From Roseomonas sp. (lineage in GTDB: Bacteria > Pseudomonadota > Alphaproteobacteria > Acetobacterales > Acetobacteraceae), in NCBI GenBank assembly GCA_020249435.1, contig JADCFQ010000002.1, positions 1 through 62,463 on the forward strand: 62,463 nt of DNA. Reading direction: 5' to 3'. Each line of letters begins with the position of its first letter. Within the stretch, counting starts at the first letter, position 1. The position numbers were made by a program, and so were the translations under genes. A model generated the notes under the pieces. That model made no database searches. It was given only the letters and a program-made list of their open reading frames with translations, and was not told the DNA's origin. This document shows, in pieces, positions 26,357 through 33,939 of this stretch.

Positions 26357-27087
26357 GCGTCACGCGCCAATTCAGCGACGATGGCGCGCGCCAGGATAGC
26401 ACCAGCGCGGCGGCGCACGCCCGCGACATCAAGCCGCTTGTCGAGCCTGACCTGACGCATGAGAAAGAACATCGGGACAAACCCCTGGGCGAGAGTGGCG
26501 CGCGCCAGGCGCTGCTGGCCGCGCCGGTTGCCGGTGAGCACTTCGACATTCGCGCCCACGAACAACCGCAGGCGCCGTCGCTTGCTGAGGCCGCTCGCGC
26601 CACGCACGCGCAAGCACCACAGCCGCACGGCCGGGTTGGATTTGGAGCGGATGATGAAAGCCTCACCACGCGCGGCCTTCATCTCGGCGGGGGTGACACG
26701 CAGCCCACCGCGCGATGAGGCACCACGCCGGCCACGCGTGGCGTTGTACCCGGTGGGGAAAGCCAGATAGCGCCCGCCCTTGGAGGTGATGGGCAGGCCC
26801 TTGTCGAAGGCTTCCACCAGCTTTGGCGCATTGGAATAGACGAGGGCGGCCGGGCGAAAGCTGCGCGGTGCGGCGCCAGGCGGCGGGTAGAGTTTCAGGC
26901 GCCAGCTATTGGCGAGCGCGCGGCCCTTGTCGGAGAAATCCGCACCGCGCGCCTGGGCACGGAGTTCGGCCTGCACTTCCCGCCCGGCACGTTCCACGCC
27001 ACGGCGCATGGCGCGCGCGACATCGCGGATCTCGGCCTCCATGGCAGCACGGAGGTCGCCGCGGATGGTGGCGAGTAGGAGGGGCAT
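26353..27087 (-). CDS. DUF6441-family phage tail protein
   Basis: A 244-residue basic protein with a helical N-terminus (AEIRDVARAMRRGVERAGRE), then NSWRLKLYPPPG, LVYSNAPKLVEAFDKG and GRYLAFPTGYNATRGRRG, as in DUF6441 proteins encoded next to alphaproteobacterial tape measures. A minor tail role is inferred from position. The ATG at 27087 is favoured over a TTG at 27102. Confidence 0.75.
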   Translation of the reverse strand: MPLLLATIRGDLRAAMEAEIRDVARAMRRGVERAGREVQAELRAQARGADFSDKGRALANSWRLKLYPPPGAAPRSFRPAALVYSNAPKLVEAFDKGLPITSKGGRYLAFPTGYNATRGRRGASSRGGLRVTPAEMKAARGEAFIIRSKSNPAVRLWCLRVRGASGLSKRRRLRLFVGANVEVLTGNRRGQQRLARATLAQGFVPMFFLMRQVRLDKRLDVAGVRRRAGAILARAIVAELARDA

Positions 27088-27126
27088 GGGCGGGGCGTCC
27101 AATGCGCATGACTACACACGAAAATC

Positions 27127-27155
27127 TTGACAGCCGAGTCTGATGTGTATAAATA
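27127..27155 (+). promoter_or_regulatory. hicAB promoter
   Basis: A perfect TTGACA (27127-27132), a 17-base spacer and TAAATA (27150-27155; overlapping TATAAA at 27148) end five bases before the hicA ATG at 27161. The transcript is therefore predicted to start at or next to the AUG, giving a leaderless mRNA for the toxin. Confidence 0.65.
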
Positions 27156-27160
27156 CGCAC

Positions 27161-27349
27161 ATGAACAGTCGCGATGTTATCCGGGCCCTTAAAGCCGATG
27201 GCTGGGCTCAGGTGGCGCAGCGTGGCAGTCATGTGCAGTTCAAACACGCGTCGAAGCCGGGGCGGGTGACGGTGCCCCATCCCGAGCGAGACCTGCCGGC
27301 TGGAACCTTGCGCAGCATCGAACGACAAGCCGGCCTACGACTGAGGTGA
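27161..27349 (+). CDS. hicA: HicA mRNA interferase toxin
   Basis: A 62-residue dsRBD-like toxin: MNSRDVIRALKADGWAQV, RGSHVQFKHA with the catalytic His in the GSH motif, then VTVPHPERDLPAGTLRSI. HicA cleaves mRNA. The ATG at 27161 directly follows the promoter. The stop overlaps a GTG that could start hicB. Confidence 0.92.
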   Translation: MNSRDVIRALKADGWAQVAQRGSHVQFKHASKPGRVTVPHPERDLPAGTLRSIERQAGLRLR

Positions 27350-27354
27350 ACACC

Positions 27355-27753
27355 ATGTCCGAATATATCGCTCTGATACATAAGGAACCTAGCAGCGATT
27401 ACGGCGTTTCCTTCCCGGATTTTCCGGGATGTATCACAGCCGGTGTCACGCTTGATGAAGCGCAACGTGAAGCTGTCGAAGCGCTCGCCCTGCATATCGA
27501 TGGCATGATTGAAGATGGTGAATCCATCCCAGAACCTGCTTCGCTTGATGCAGTGATGGCGCAGCGGGAGAACCGTGATGCGGTGGCTTTTCTGGTGCCT
27601 TTACCCGTAAGGCAGGCGCGCGCAGTGCGTGTTAATATTACGCTGCCTGAAGACGTACTTGCAGAGGTGGATCGTGCCGCTGGCCTACAAGGTTTGAGCC
27701 GAAGCGCCTTTTTGGCGCGTGCTGCGCGCCGCGCCATGGGTAACGCTGCCTGA
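27355..27753 (+). CDS. hicB: HicB antitoxin
   Basis: A 132-residue antitoxin with the partial RNase H-like HicB fold (DYGVSFPDFPGCITAGVTLD, EAVEALALHIDGM) and a C-terminal ribbon-helix-helix domain (VRVNITLPEDVLAEVDRAA). GAGGTG lies before the ATG at 27355. It binds HicA and the operon promoter. Confidence 0.92.
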   Translation: MSEYIALIHKEPSSDYGVSFPDFPGCITAGVTLDEAQREAVEALALHIDGMIEDGESIPEPASLDAVMAQRENRDAVAFLVPLPVRQARAVRVNITLPEDVLAEVDRAAGLQGLSRSAFLARAARRAMGNAA

Positions 27754-27871
27754 TCTGTCGCCAGCGAATGAGATAATTATCGCTCGCAAAAATCAAAAAA
27801 TGTAGCGCCAAACTGCGAAAAAAGATAAGGGACGCATACCTTACGCGCGCTACCAAGGATAACAGATCCTG

Positions 27872-28291
27872 ATGTCCCAAAAGCCAACAAGCAAAAATAC
27901 GATCTACTGCACAAAGGAACCCTCTTTCGGCGAAGCTTTGATCGAAGGCCTGACCGAGGCGGTTGCCTGGAAGCGCCGTGAATTGGCGCTTGAGAACGCG
28001 ATTGATGGAAGGGCAATCAAGGCTCAGCTGCGACGAGAGAAATTACTTGGCGTGCAAACCGCCCGCGCCGATTATCTTTCCGGTGCGTTGGTCGAACGTC
28101 TGCTCGCCGGTGAAAGCGCGATCCGGATCTGGCGTGAACATCGCGGCATGACGGTGACCGCACTTGCGGAGAAGGTTGGTATTTCCGCGAGTTATCTCTC
28201 CAGGATCGAGAATGGCCATAAGCCTGGCGGTACCGATATACGCCGCGCCATTGGTAAAGCCTTGCGTGTACCGATGGAGGATCTTGCTTAA
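27872..28291 (+). CDS. XRE-family transcriptional regulator or orphan antitoxin
   Basis: A 139-residue protein with a C-terminal XRE helix-turn-helix (IWREHRGMTVTALAEKVGIS, then SYLSRIENG). The long N-terminal part resembles antitoxins of RelE-type pairs, but no toxin gene adjoins it: hicB lies upstream and the late operon converges downstream. It may be an orphan antitoxin. Its stop overlaps the end of the chaperone frame (28288) by four bases on the opposite strand. Confidence 0.7.
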   Translation: MSQKPTSKNTIYCTKEPSFGEALIEGLTEAVAWKRRELALENAIDGRAIKAQLRREKLLGVQTARADYLSGALVERLLAGESAIRIWREHRGMTVTALAEKVGISASYLSRIENGHKPGGTDIRRAIGKALRVPMEDLA

Positions 28292-28596
28292 CCGCTCCCC
28301 AATTTCCGCCTCTCCGCCTCCATTACCGCCTCCACGCCTGCGAGCACCGCAAACCCATCCACCACCCACGCCGCCTGGTCATTCACGCCGCCTGCATCTG
28401 GCCAATGCGCAATGCCGCCCATCCCGCCGCGACACGCGGCCCATAGCCGCACAAAGCCATGCCAGGGCTCGGCTATCACCAAGCGCGGGTTCTCCGCCCA
28501 GGCCTCGCCGACCACCAGCCAATCGCCACCCTCGGCGGGTCTCAATCCGCCGTCATAGGCGCTGGGCTCGCGGGCGATGGCGAGGGCGCCGCGGAG
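28288..28596 (-). CDS. Tail assembly chaperone, -1 frameshift extension (GT-like)
   Basis: This is the frame reached by a -1 slip at AAAAAAC (28602-28596) in the upstream gene. It is open from the slip to TGA at 28288 and adds about 102 residues, making a fusion of about 281. The segment from 28545 onward (TTG start, 85 residues) would otherwise be a separate small protein, with WLVVGEAWAENPRLVIAEPW and a helical tail. Position before the tape measure matches lambda G/GT. Confidence 0.75.
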   Translation of the reverse strand, partial: LRGALAIAREPSAYDGGLRPAEGGDWLVVGEAWAENPRLVIAEPWHGFVRLWAACRGGMGGIAHWPDAGGVNDQAAWVVDGFAVLAGVEAVMEAERRKLGSG

Positions 28597-29132
28597 TTTT
28601 TTTCCGCATCCCGACCGGGTTGCATCAGCGCACTCGCGCGCCAGCCGATCGGCTCGATATCCTCCTGCGGCAAGGCATCCATTAATGCCTCGGAGACCAG
28701 GCCGCGATCACGCTTGAAGGGCGGCACATCTGCGCCCTCCCAGCCACGCAAAGCATGACGCGCCGCCACCCAGGGCAGCATGCCGATGTAGCGCTGCCGC
28801 GCTGCCAGCAGGCCGGCATAGCTTGGGATTGCCGCACAGGCAGCTTCAATCATCGCAAGCGGCGCCTGCGCTTCGGGATCATCCGGCTCGGCTTCCGCGC
28901 GCGCAATGGCGGCCGCGAGTTCCTCGCTATTGCCGGGTGCCGCTTCGGTGATGGCAAGGCGCAGTGCCTCCAGCATCTGCGCCTGTGGCGGGTAGATCCC
29001 ACCGTCGCGCGCAAGATCAGCACGAAAGGCCTGACGCTCGCGGAAGGTCAGCGGCGCAATCAGATAGCGCCGCTCTGGCGCATGGGGTGGCGAGAACCAT
29101 TCCGCATCGCGGCGGGAAAAGACAACGCTCAT
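28542..29132 (-). CDS. Tail assembly chaperone (G-like)
   Basis: A 196-residue protein between the tail tube gene and the tape measure. YLIAPLTFRERQAFRADLAR near 24 and AARHALRGWEGADVPPFKRD near 125 fit an alpha-helical chaperone. Normal termination gives the short form. The slippery heptamer AAAAAAC in phase (GAA AAA AAC) occurs 17 codons before the stop and gives the long form. The two forms would coat the tape measure during tail assembly. Confidence 0.75.
   Translation of the reverse strand: MSVVFSRRDAEWFSPPHAPERRYLIAPLTFRERQAFRADLARDGGIYPPQAQMLEALRLAITEAAPGNSEELAAAIARAEAEPDDPEAQAPLAMIEAACAAIPSYAGLLAARQRYIGMLPWVAARHALRGWEGADVPPFKRDRGLVSEALMDALPQEDIEPIGWRASALMQPGRDAEKNSAAPSPSPASPAPMTAD
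28596..28602 (-). promoter_or_regulatory. Programmed -1 ribosomal frameshift site
   Basis: Reading the minus strand, the heptamer is A AAA AAC in the zero frame of the 29132-28542 gene, a canonical X XXY YYZ slippery site. After a -1 slip the frame is CTC CGC GGC and stays open through the next reading frame. GC-rich sequence (GCGGCGCCC) directly downstream could form a stimulatory structure. Confidence 0.75.
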
Positions 29133-29274
29133 GGGGGTGCTCCATCGCAGGAATGTTTATCGGGAACCCGCTTTCAGTTGACGAAAGTGGGAGTATGTGA
29201 CTGATAAATCGATATTTTTGGCTGAAGTTCACCTTCTCGTTTGCTCAAGCGGTTCTCGGCATACTTGGCCCGTA

Positions 29275-29303
29275 TTGAAGTGACGTGAACATTCGATTAC
29301 AGT
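29275..29303 (+). promoter_or_regulatory. Promoter of the RelE/HigA2 cassette
   Basis: TTGAAG (29275-29280), a 17-base spacer and TACAGT (29298-29303) end six bases before the GTG start at 29310, again predicting a leaderless toxin mRNA. The rest of 29133-29274 holds no gene. Confidence 0.5.
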
Positions 29304-29309
29304 CCCTCT

Positions 29310-29609
29310 GTGTTCAAAATTGTTCTCACCGAAGCCTTTGAAAGGTGGCTCGACGGTTTGCGGGATCCGCCGACCAGACGGCGTCTTTTGCTGCGGCTGA
29401 GGAAGGCAAGCCTTGGCCAACTCGGTGACGTGAAGCCCGTTGGCTCCGGGGTCTACGAAATGCGAGAATTTTTTGGGCCTGGGTGGCGCATGTACTACGC
29501 GCGTCGTGGCGACATTCTGATCTTGATGCTTGGAGGCGGTACGAAGGCAAGCCAGGCACGAGACATTGAGAAGGCCACCGCGCTGGCTAAGGCAATTGAG
29601 GAGAATTGA
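29310..29609 (+). CDS. RelE/HigB-like addiction module toxin
   Basis: A 99-residue toxin of the addiction-module-killer group: EAFERWLDGLRDPPTRRRLL, LGDVKPVGSGVYEMREFFG, GWRMYYARRGD and LLGGGTK-like LMLGGGTKASQARDIEKA. It starts at GTG. Two antitoxin-like genes follow immediately. It is an RNase-type toxin by family. Confidence 0.88.
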   Translation: MFKIVLTEAFERWLDGLRDPPTRRRLLLRLRKASLGQLGDVKPVGSGVYEMREFFGPGWRMYYARRGDILILMLGGGTKASQARDIEKATALAKAIEEN

Positions 29610-29610
29610 G

Positions 29611-29910
29611 ATGACTAAGAAAATCAAATTATCTGCGCTGGCCGAATTCGATCCGTCCAAGTACCTCGATGATGAGGACGCTATCGCTGACTATATCCGA
29701 CTGGCGATCGAGGACGGAGATCCTGGGCTTCTGGCTGCGGCGCTCGGGGATGTGGCGCGTGCGAGAGGAATGACGCAAGTGGCCCAAGCGGCGGGGCTGA
29801 CCCGCGAAGCGCTCTACAAGGCGCTTCGGCCTGATGCGCACCCTCGCTTCGACACCATCCAAAGGGTTTGCAGGGCGCTAGGGGTCAAATTGACTGCGGC
29901 GCCAGCCTGA
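29611..29910 (+). CDS. Addiction module antidote protein (HigA2-like), first copy
   Basis: A 99-residue antitoxin: ALAEFDPSKYLDDEDAIADY, then an HTH in VARARGMTQVAQAAGLTREA and LYKALRPDAHPRFDTIQRV. GAGGAGAATTGAG lies before the ATG, one base after the toxin stop. It should neutralise the toxin and autoregulate. Confidence 0.9.
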   Translation: MTKKIKLSALAEFDPSKYLDDEDAIADYIRLAIEDGDPGLLAAALGDVARARGMTQVAQAAGLTREALYKALRPDAHPRFDTIQRVCRALGVKLTAAPA

Positions 29911-30197
29911 TGGCGATAAAGACACTGCCCTATGATCCGGCGCGTCATCTCACCTCGCCGGAGGCACAGGCGGAATTACTCTCGGATGCGATGCAAACCG
30001 GCGATGCCGGCTATATCGCAAATGCGCTTGGTGTCATTGCTCGCGCGCGCGGCATGACAGAAGTTGCGCGCGGTGCCGGCATTACACGCGAAGCGCTCTA
30101 TCGCGCGCTGAGTGAGGATGGTGACCCGCGCCTCACGACCTTGCTTGGTGTGATGCGTTCACTTGGTCTTCGCCTTTCGGTCCAGGCCGCGGAATAG
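29910..30197 (+). CDS. Addiction module antidote protein, tandem second copy
   Basis: A 95-residue paralogue of the preceding antitoxin with the same plan: LPYDPARHLTSPEAQAELLS, VIARARGMTEVARGAGITRE, LYRALSEDGDPRLTTLLGVM. It overlaps the first copy by TGATG, so the three genes are coupled. Two antidotes for one toxin is unusual. Confidence 0.88.
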   Translation: MAIKTLPYDPARHLTSPEAQAELLSDAMQTGDAGYIANALGVIARARGMTEVARGAGITREALYRALSEDGDPRLTTLLGVMRSLGLRLSVQAAE

Positions 30198-30207
30198 GCG
30201 GCCTGCT

Positions 30208-31374
30208 TCAAAACTGCGCCAGAAACAGCGGGCAATCCGCGCCATCAAGCTGAAAGCCAATGTCGAATTGCCCAAGCCCATCGCGCTGCCCGGGCCGCAT
30301 GGCGGTGGCCTTGGCCGCCGGCGCGATGACGCAAAAGCGATTGCCCGGATTGGCGCCCAGGATCGCCATCAAGGGCATAGCCGAGCCCAGGCGAAAGGCG
30401 TTGAACAGCGCAACGGCGGTGGTGGTGCTCATCAAGGGATCAATGGCGCCGCGCGCATCACGCTCGGTCGGCACGGCCGGATCATAACCCTCGGCCGCTT
30501 CGGGATTGTCGGGCAGGATGACATTGACGCCGGCATCCAGCGTCAGGCGCCGCGCACGGGCCAATTGCTGGTTCAATTGGCAGCGACCATTCACAAAACG
30601 CGGCGGCGTCGGGCGAATGACGGTGTTCCACCCGGTCGGTAGCGCGGCCGCAGATTTGTCGAGCAATTGCGCGCGCAGATCAAAAACCAGAAAGCCAATG
30701 CCGCCGGTGGAAAGCTCCAGGCTCCAACTGCCGACTGCACCGGTAAAGCGCCAGCGCAGCCCATCGGCGTAAAAGTAAATCGTGGCCGTGCGATAGACAG
30801 CCTCATCCGACGTCGGGCTGTAGAGAACATTGGCCGGGATTTGCGCCAGCGTCGCGACCGCACCAGGTGTGGCCATGGTCTCGCCCAGGCTCGCCACACG
30901 CGCGGCGGTGTAATCAATGATGCCGGTGACAAGGCTGCGATCGCCGGAAAGCAGCAAGGGCATCCCGCGATAAAGCTGCGCGGTCGCGGCAAAGGGTGTG
31001 GCCAGTGTCAGGTTGGTGGTGGTGCCGCTTGCGGCGGCGGTGGGTGCGCCGATGGCCGCATTGGTGATGCCTTCGGCCATGGTGCAGCAACGCAGCAATT
31101 TGCCCCATTCCGGTGGCGTCGCCGGTGTGCCGGAACCACGCAATGGCACGCGCAGCCGAATGCGTGGCCGCATGCCACCGACAATGGCGGGCGAGCGATC
31201 GAGTGAGCCGGTGAGTTCGCTATTCTCTACCGTGATCGGATCGAAATCGATCTCGCAGTCAGCGGCGAGCCAGTCGGCATTGGCCGGCGTGCCGCCAATG
31301 GCGTCCAGCCCTGGGGTGGTTTCGATTTTCGCTGCCACGGCGGCAAAGCGCATGCGCACGAGATCGAGGCTCAT
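30208..31374 (-). CDS. Major tail tube protein
   Basis: A 388-residue beta-rich structural protein upstream of the chaperone and tape-measure genes, the usual place for the tail tube. WLAADCEIDFDPITVENSEL near 34, RIRLRVPLRGSG near 70 and TATIYFYADGLRWRFTGAVG near 200 fit the tube fold. It is longer than minimal tube proteins and may carry an extra domain. Confidence 0.75.
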   Translation of the reverse strand: MSLDLVRMRFAAVAAKIETTPGLDAIGGTPANADWLAADCEIDFDPITVENSELTGSLDRSPAIVGGMRPRIRLRVPLRGSGTPATPPEWGKLLRCCTMAEGITNAAIGAPTAAASGTTTNLTLATPFAATAQLYRGMPLLLSGDRSLVTGIIDYTAARVASLGETMATPGAVATLAQIPANVLYSPTSDEAVYRTATIYFYADGLRWRFTGAVGSWSLELSTGGIGFLVFDLRAQLLDKSAAALPTGWNTVIRPTPPRFVNGRCQLNQQLARARRLTLDAGVNVILPDNPEAAEGYDPAVPTERDARGAIDPLMSTTTAVALFNAFRLGSAMPLMAILGANPGNRFCVIAPAAKATAMRPGQRDGLGQFDIGFQLDGADCPLFLAQF

Positions 31375-31413
31375 GTCGCGGTTCCTTTCGGGATGGGAGG
31401 GGAAGGATTGCGG

Positions 31414-31872
31414 TCAGGCGGACCAGGGGCCGCCATTGGGCCCGATGGCGAGGATGCTGAAGCGGGCGAGGAATTCCCCGGCCGGAAGGGCGGATTCCTC
31501 AGTATCGTACATGCGGAATTCCGCGCCCTGCTCGACAACATCGCCAAGCCCAGGCGCGGCTGGTGTCCAGGCAGCAAGCAGCGAGACAAGGCGCGCATGA
31601 AGCGTGGACAGCGCCTGTTCGGCGGCAAGGTCACTCGCTGCCGCCGCAAAACCGGAAATCACAAAGCCGATGCGGTAATGTGTGCGGCCCGGTTCCTCGG
31701 TATCGTCGGCCTCAATCTCCTCGCCGCGTAGTACGAGGCGCGGAAGGGTCTCAGCCTCGACATCCACTGGCGCACGGCGCGCGCGATCCAGCGCGACATC
31801 TGGTAGGCCGGTGATTATGCGTTCCGCAATGGCGGCCAGGGCCGCTTCGCGGAGCGGCAGCGTGCCACTCAT
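31414..31872 (-). CDS. Tail terminator/completion protein (hypothetical)
   Basis: A 152-residue protein. The helical start (LREAALAAIAERIITGLPDV) followed by PRLVLRGEEIEADDTEEPGR and HYRIGFVISGFAAA fits tail terminator proteins (lambda U-like), and gene order between the connector and tail tube supports it. No definitive motif. It overlaps its upstream neighbour by ATGA. Confidence 0.55.
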   Translation of the reverse strand: MSGTLPLREAALAAIAERIITGLPDVALDRARRAPVDVEAETLPRLVLRGEEIEADDTEEPGRTHYRIGFVISGFAAAASDLAAEQALSTLHARLVSLLAAWTPAAPGLGDVVEQGAEFRMYDTEESALPAGEFLARFSILAIGPNGGPWSA

Positions 31873-32189
31873 GGCGCCCGCGCCAGTGTCAGGCGCCAGG
31901 TGAGGCCGAGTGCATCGGGCTCCGCCTCCTCAATGCGCCAGGTCTCGGGTGGCGAGAGACGCCGCAGCAAATCCCCCCGGCGTGGTGTGTCAGGCGAGAT
32001 GTCCGCGACACGCAGCACCGCCTCCAGCGCCACCCCGCGCGCGCCAATGGCGCCAATCTCCTGCGCGGCAGTGGTGAGCGCCACGCGCAAGGGCCGCCAG
32101 GGACCGCCCGCCGCCGCGCGCCATTCCGCGGCAATGGCCATGTTGGGATCCGCAAGCAGCGTGACCATCGCCCCATCAAAGGCGCTCAT
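31869..32189 (-). CDS. Head-tail joining protein (hypothetical)
   Basis: A 106-residue protein: AIAAEWRAAAGGPWRPLRVA and LRVADISPDTPRRGDLLRRL resemble small head-tail completion proteins (lambda FII-like). It sits between lysis genes and the tail terminator and overlaps both by ATGA junctions. Confidence 0.55.
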   Translation of the reverse strand: MSAFDGAMVTLLADPNMAIAAEWRAAAGGPWRPLRVALTTAAQEIGAIGARGVALEAVLRVADISPDTPRRGDLLRRLSPPETWRIEEAEPDALGLTWRLTLARAP

Positions 32190-32575
32190 CGTTTCAGCAC
32201 CTCGACAATGCGCGGCAGCGTCTTTTCGGCGGAACGGCCAATGACGTAACCGCCAAGGCCGATCTCGACGATATTCCAGAGCTTGAGCGCCTCGGCCTCA
32301 CTGATCCCCGGTGCAGACCAACCGAGCCAGCGTGCAACGATCAACAGGCCAAAGGTCAGCATCAGGATTGGCCGCCAACAGGCAGCAAGCCAATGCTCGG
32401 ATTGCGCCTCGGCCTTGATGATATCGGCGGCGGCCTTTTCCAATTCGCCCGCGCGCGCGAGGAGGGCGGCATTCAGTTCCGCCTCCGCGCGCTGCCGCGC
32501 CTCGGCATCGGGGAATAGGCGTTTCAGCGCATCGCCCAGGATCGGCACCAGTGCGGGCAGCAGGGCGCCGATCAT
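32186..32575 (-). CDS. Holin of 3TMs type (GTA-like)
   Basis: A 129-residue protein like the holin_3TM family first noted in gene transfer agents: a helical charged N-terminus (LFPDAEARQRAEAELNAALL), then WLAACWRPILMLTFGLLIVA and IVEIGLGGYVIGRSAEKTLP as membrane segments. It would open the inner membrane for the endolysin encoded just upstream (ATGA overlap). Lysis genes lie inside the structural operon, not at its end. Confidence 0.85.
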   Translation of the reverse strand: MIGALLPALVPILGDALKRLFPDAEARQRAEAELNAALLARAGELEKAAADIIKAEAQSEHWLAACWRPILMLTFGLLIVARWLGWSAPGISEAEALKLWNIVEIGLGGYVIGRSAEKTLPRIVEVLKR

Positions 32576-32976
32576 GGGTACTTCCCCCGATCCAATTCGA
32601 AATGCGGGCCATCGGGAAAGCCTGGCCAATCACCGCCCCAGGTGATCGCTACGCCAAGCTTTTGTGCCGCACCCTTCATGGCGCTGGCGAGTTGCGCATA
32701 TAGCGGCCAATCCCAACGGATTTCGCCATTCTCCGGCACGCCATCCCCATCATCGAGCCAATAGCCGAGATCAACCGCATGGCCCGTCAAGTGCCGGCTG
32801 TTCATGGTGCGCGATGCACCAAGCGCGACCAGCTTCGCCTGGCGCTCGCGGGACCGCAGCCCCTCCATCACGATGAAGGGCGCGGCCTTGCGCGCCTCGA
32901 TCACCACGCGCACCAGATGGGGATGCACGCCTTGCATGCGTTCGTGATCGCGCGCCAACAGGATCGTCATGTTCAC
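32572..32976 (-). CDS. M15-family endolysin (L-Ala-D-Glu-type peptidase)
   Basis: A 134-residue peptidase. SRHLTGHAVDLGYW near 60 carries the zinc ligands (HxxxxxxD), and GGDWPGFPDGPHFEL near 113 carries the catalytic Glu/Asp region and third His ligand. It cleaves peptidoglycan peptides. The GTG at 32976 overlaps the upstream stop; ATG 32970 is an alternative. Confidence 0.9.
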   Translation of the reverse strand: MNMTILLARDHERMQGVHPHLVRVVIEARKAAPFIVMEGLRSRERQAKLVALGASRTMNSRHLTGHAVDLGYWLDDGDGVPENGEIRWDWPLYAQLASAMKGAAQKLGVAITWGGDWPGFPDGPHFELDRGKYP

Positions 32977-33320
32977 GCCCCCGCCGCCGGAACGCGATTG
33001 AGCCAGACGCGCACGGTCGCATCGGCGGCGAGCGCGGCCTGGGTTGCGATACCAACTTGGAAATTACCGGTGGCGGTAGTGGTGATGCGGCGGTTGGTAT
33101 TGTCCCAGAACACCCGCACACCAGCGGCGATGGCAAGCGCCGGTTCCTTGGTAAGGTCGAACACGCCCTGGGTCTGTGCTTCGATCATGGCGTTCTGCAC
33201 GCCGTCCACGGCGGCCACGCCGAATAGCGCACCGACCAGGACACCCTGACCGGCGGAAACGCCTGTCGCATAGGGCACGGCAATGGCCAGGCTATTGCCC
33301 GGCTGGATGAAGTTACGCAT
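32973..33320 (-). CDS. DUF2190 family capsid-associated protein
   Basis: A 115-residue protein: FIQPGNSLAIAVPYATGVSA, GVLVGALFGVAAVDGVQNAM, GVFDLTKEPALAIAAGVRVF and DNTNRRITTTATGNFQVGIA. These are typical of DUF2190, a small beta-barrel encoded next to major capsid genes and probably a decoration protein. Confidence 0.88.
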   Translation of the reverse strand: MRNFIQPGNSLAIAVPYATGVSAGQGVLVGALFGVAAVDGVQNAMIEAQTQGVFDLTKEPALAIAAGVRVFWDNTNRRITTTATGNFQVGIATQAALAADATVRVWLNRVPAAGA

Positions 33321-33405
33321 GGAAATTCTCCTGATGGTGAGGGGCGGCGTGGTTGGAGCCGCCCTTTGGTTGGTTTAGGAAAAAGGGTGTTTATGGAGGT
33401 GCCCG

Positions 33406-33633
33406 ATGACCCATTCCGCCGATGCTTCGCGCCGTGCCGCACATCGCGCCGAAATGCGTGCAAGCGGCTTGCGCCTGATTGAGATTTGGGTGCCGGATAC
33501 CAGCGCCCCTGGCTTTGCTCAGGAGGCACGGCGCCAATCGCTGTTGGTCGCCGCCGAGAACGGCTTCGACGACATTATGGATTTCATTGAACGCAACGGG
33601 CCTCAGCCTGATGACCATCAGGGCCGCGATTAA
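33406..33633 (+). CDS. MazE-like antitoxin, orphan
   Basis: A 75-residue protein of the antitoxin-MazE family with DUF3018-like features: HRAEMRASGLRLIEIWVPDT, FAQEARRQSLLVAAENGFDD. A strong GGAGGT precedes the ATG. Such genes normally overlap a mazF toxin gene, but none follows. A Phd/PIN cassette begins 62 bases later. Confidence 0.75.
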   Translation: MTHSADASRRAAHRAEMRASGLRLIEIWVPDTSAPGFAQEARRQSLLVAAENGFDDIMDFIERNGPQPDDHQGRD

Positions 33634-33660
33634 GACGCTCCGCACCCCGGCAAGTACCAG

Positions 33661-33689
33661 TTGCAGAAAGTAGTGCAATTCACTATATT
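33661..33689 (+). promoter_or_regulatory. Promoter/operator of the Phd-PIN cassette
   Basis: TTGCAG (33661-33666), a 17-base spacer and TATATT (33684-33689) end six bases before the ATG at 33696, so the mRNA is predicted to be leaderless. A palindrome TAGTGCAATTCACTA (33671-33685) lies between the boxes and is a candidate Phd operator. Confidence 0.6.
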
Positions 33690-33695
33690 TGTGCT

Positions 33696-33938
33696 ATGGA
33701 TCAGCTCATCTCAGCCGCCGAGGCAAACCGCGCCTTTTCCCGTCTGCTCCGCGAAGTTCGCGAAGAAGGCCGGCGTTTCGTCGTGACGTCCCACGGCGAG
33801 CAGGTTGCCCAGATCGGGCCTTGCAGCGCTGCCGAAGCGGGCCGCAAATCCGCGCGCGTGGCTTTGCTGGCGCGCCTTGTGGCGCAACCCGTTCAGGATA
33901 TCGGTCGCTGGAGCCGCGACGAATTATACGAGCGCTGA
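33696..33938 (+). CDS. Phd/YefM-type antitoxin
   Basis: An 80-residue antitoxin: ISAAEANRAFSRLLREVREE and GRRFVVTSHGEQVAQIGP are the Phd/YefM fold. The C-terminal tail (SRDELYER) would bind the toxin. It is followed one base later by a PIN toxin gene. Confidence 0.9.
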   Translation: MDQLISAAEANRAFSRLLREVREEGRRFVVTSHGEQVAQIGPCSAAEAGRKSARVALLARLVAQPVQDIGRWSRDELYER

Positions 33939-33939
33939 A

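Noticed and set aside
28288-28545. Independent 85-residue gene starting at TTG
   Set aside because: A weak start and an upstream in-phase slippery heptamer make it more likely the frameshifted end of the chaperone; kept as part of that call.
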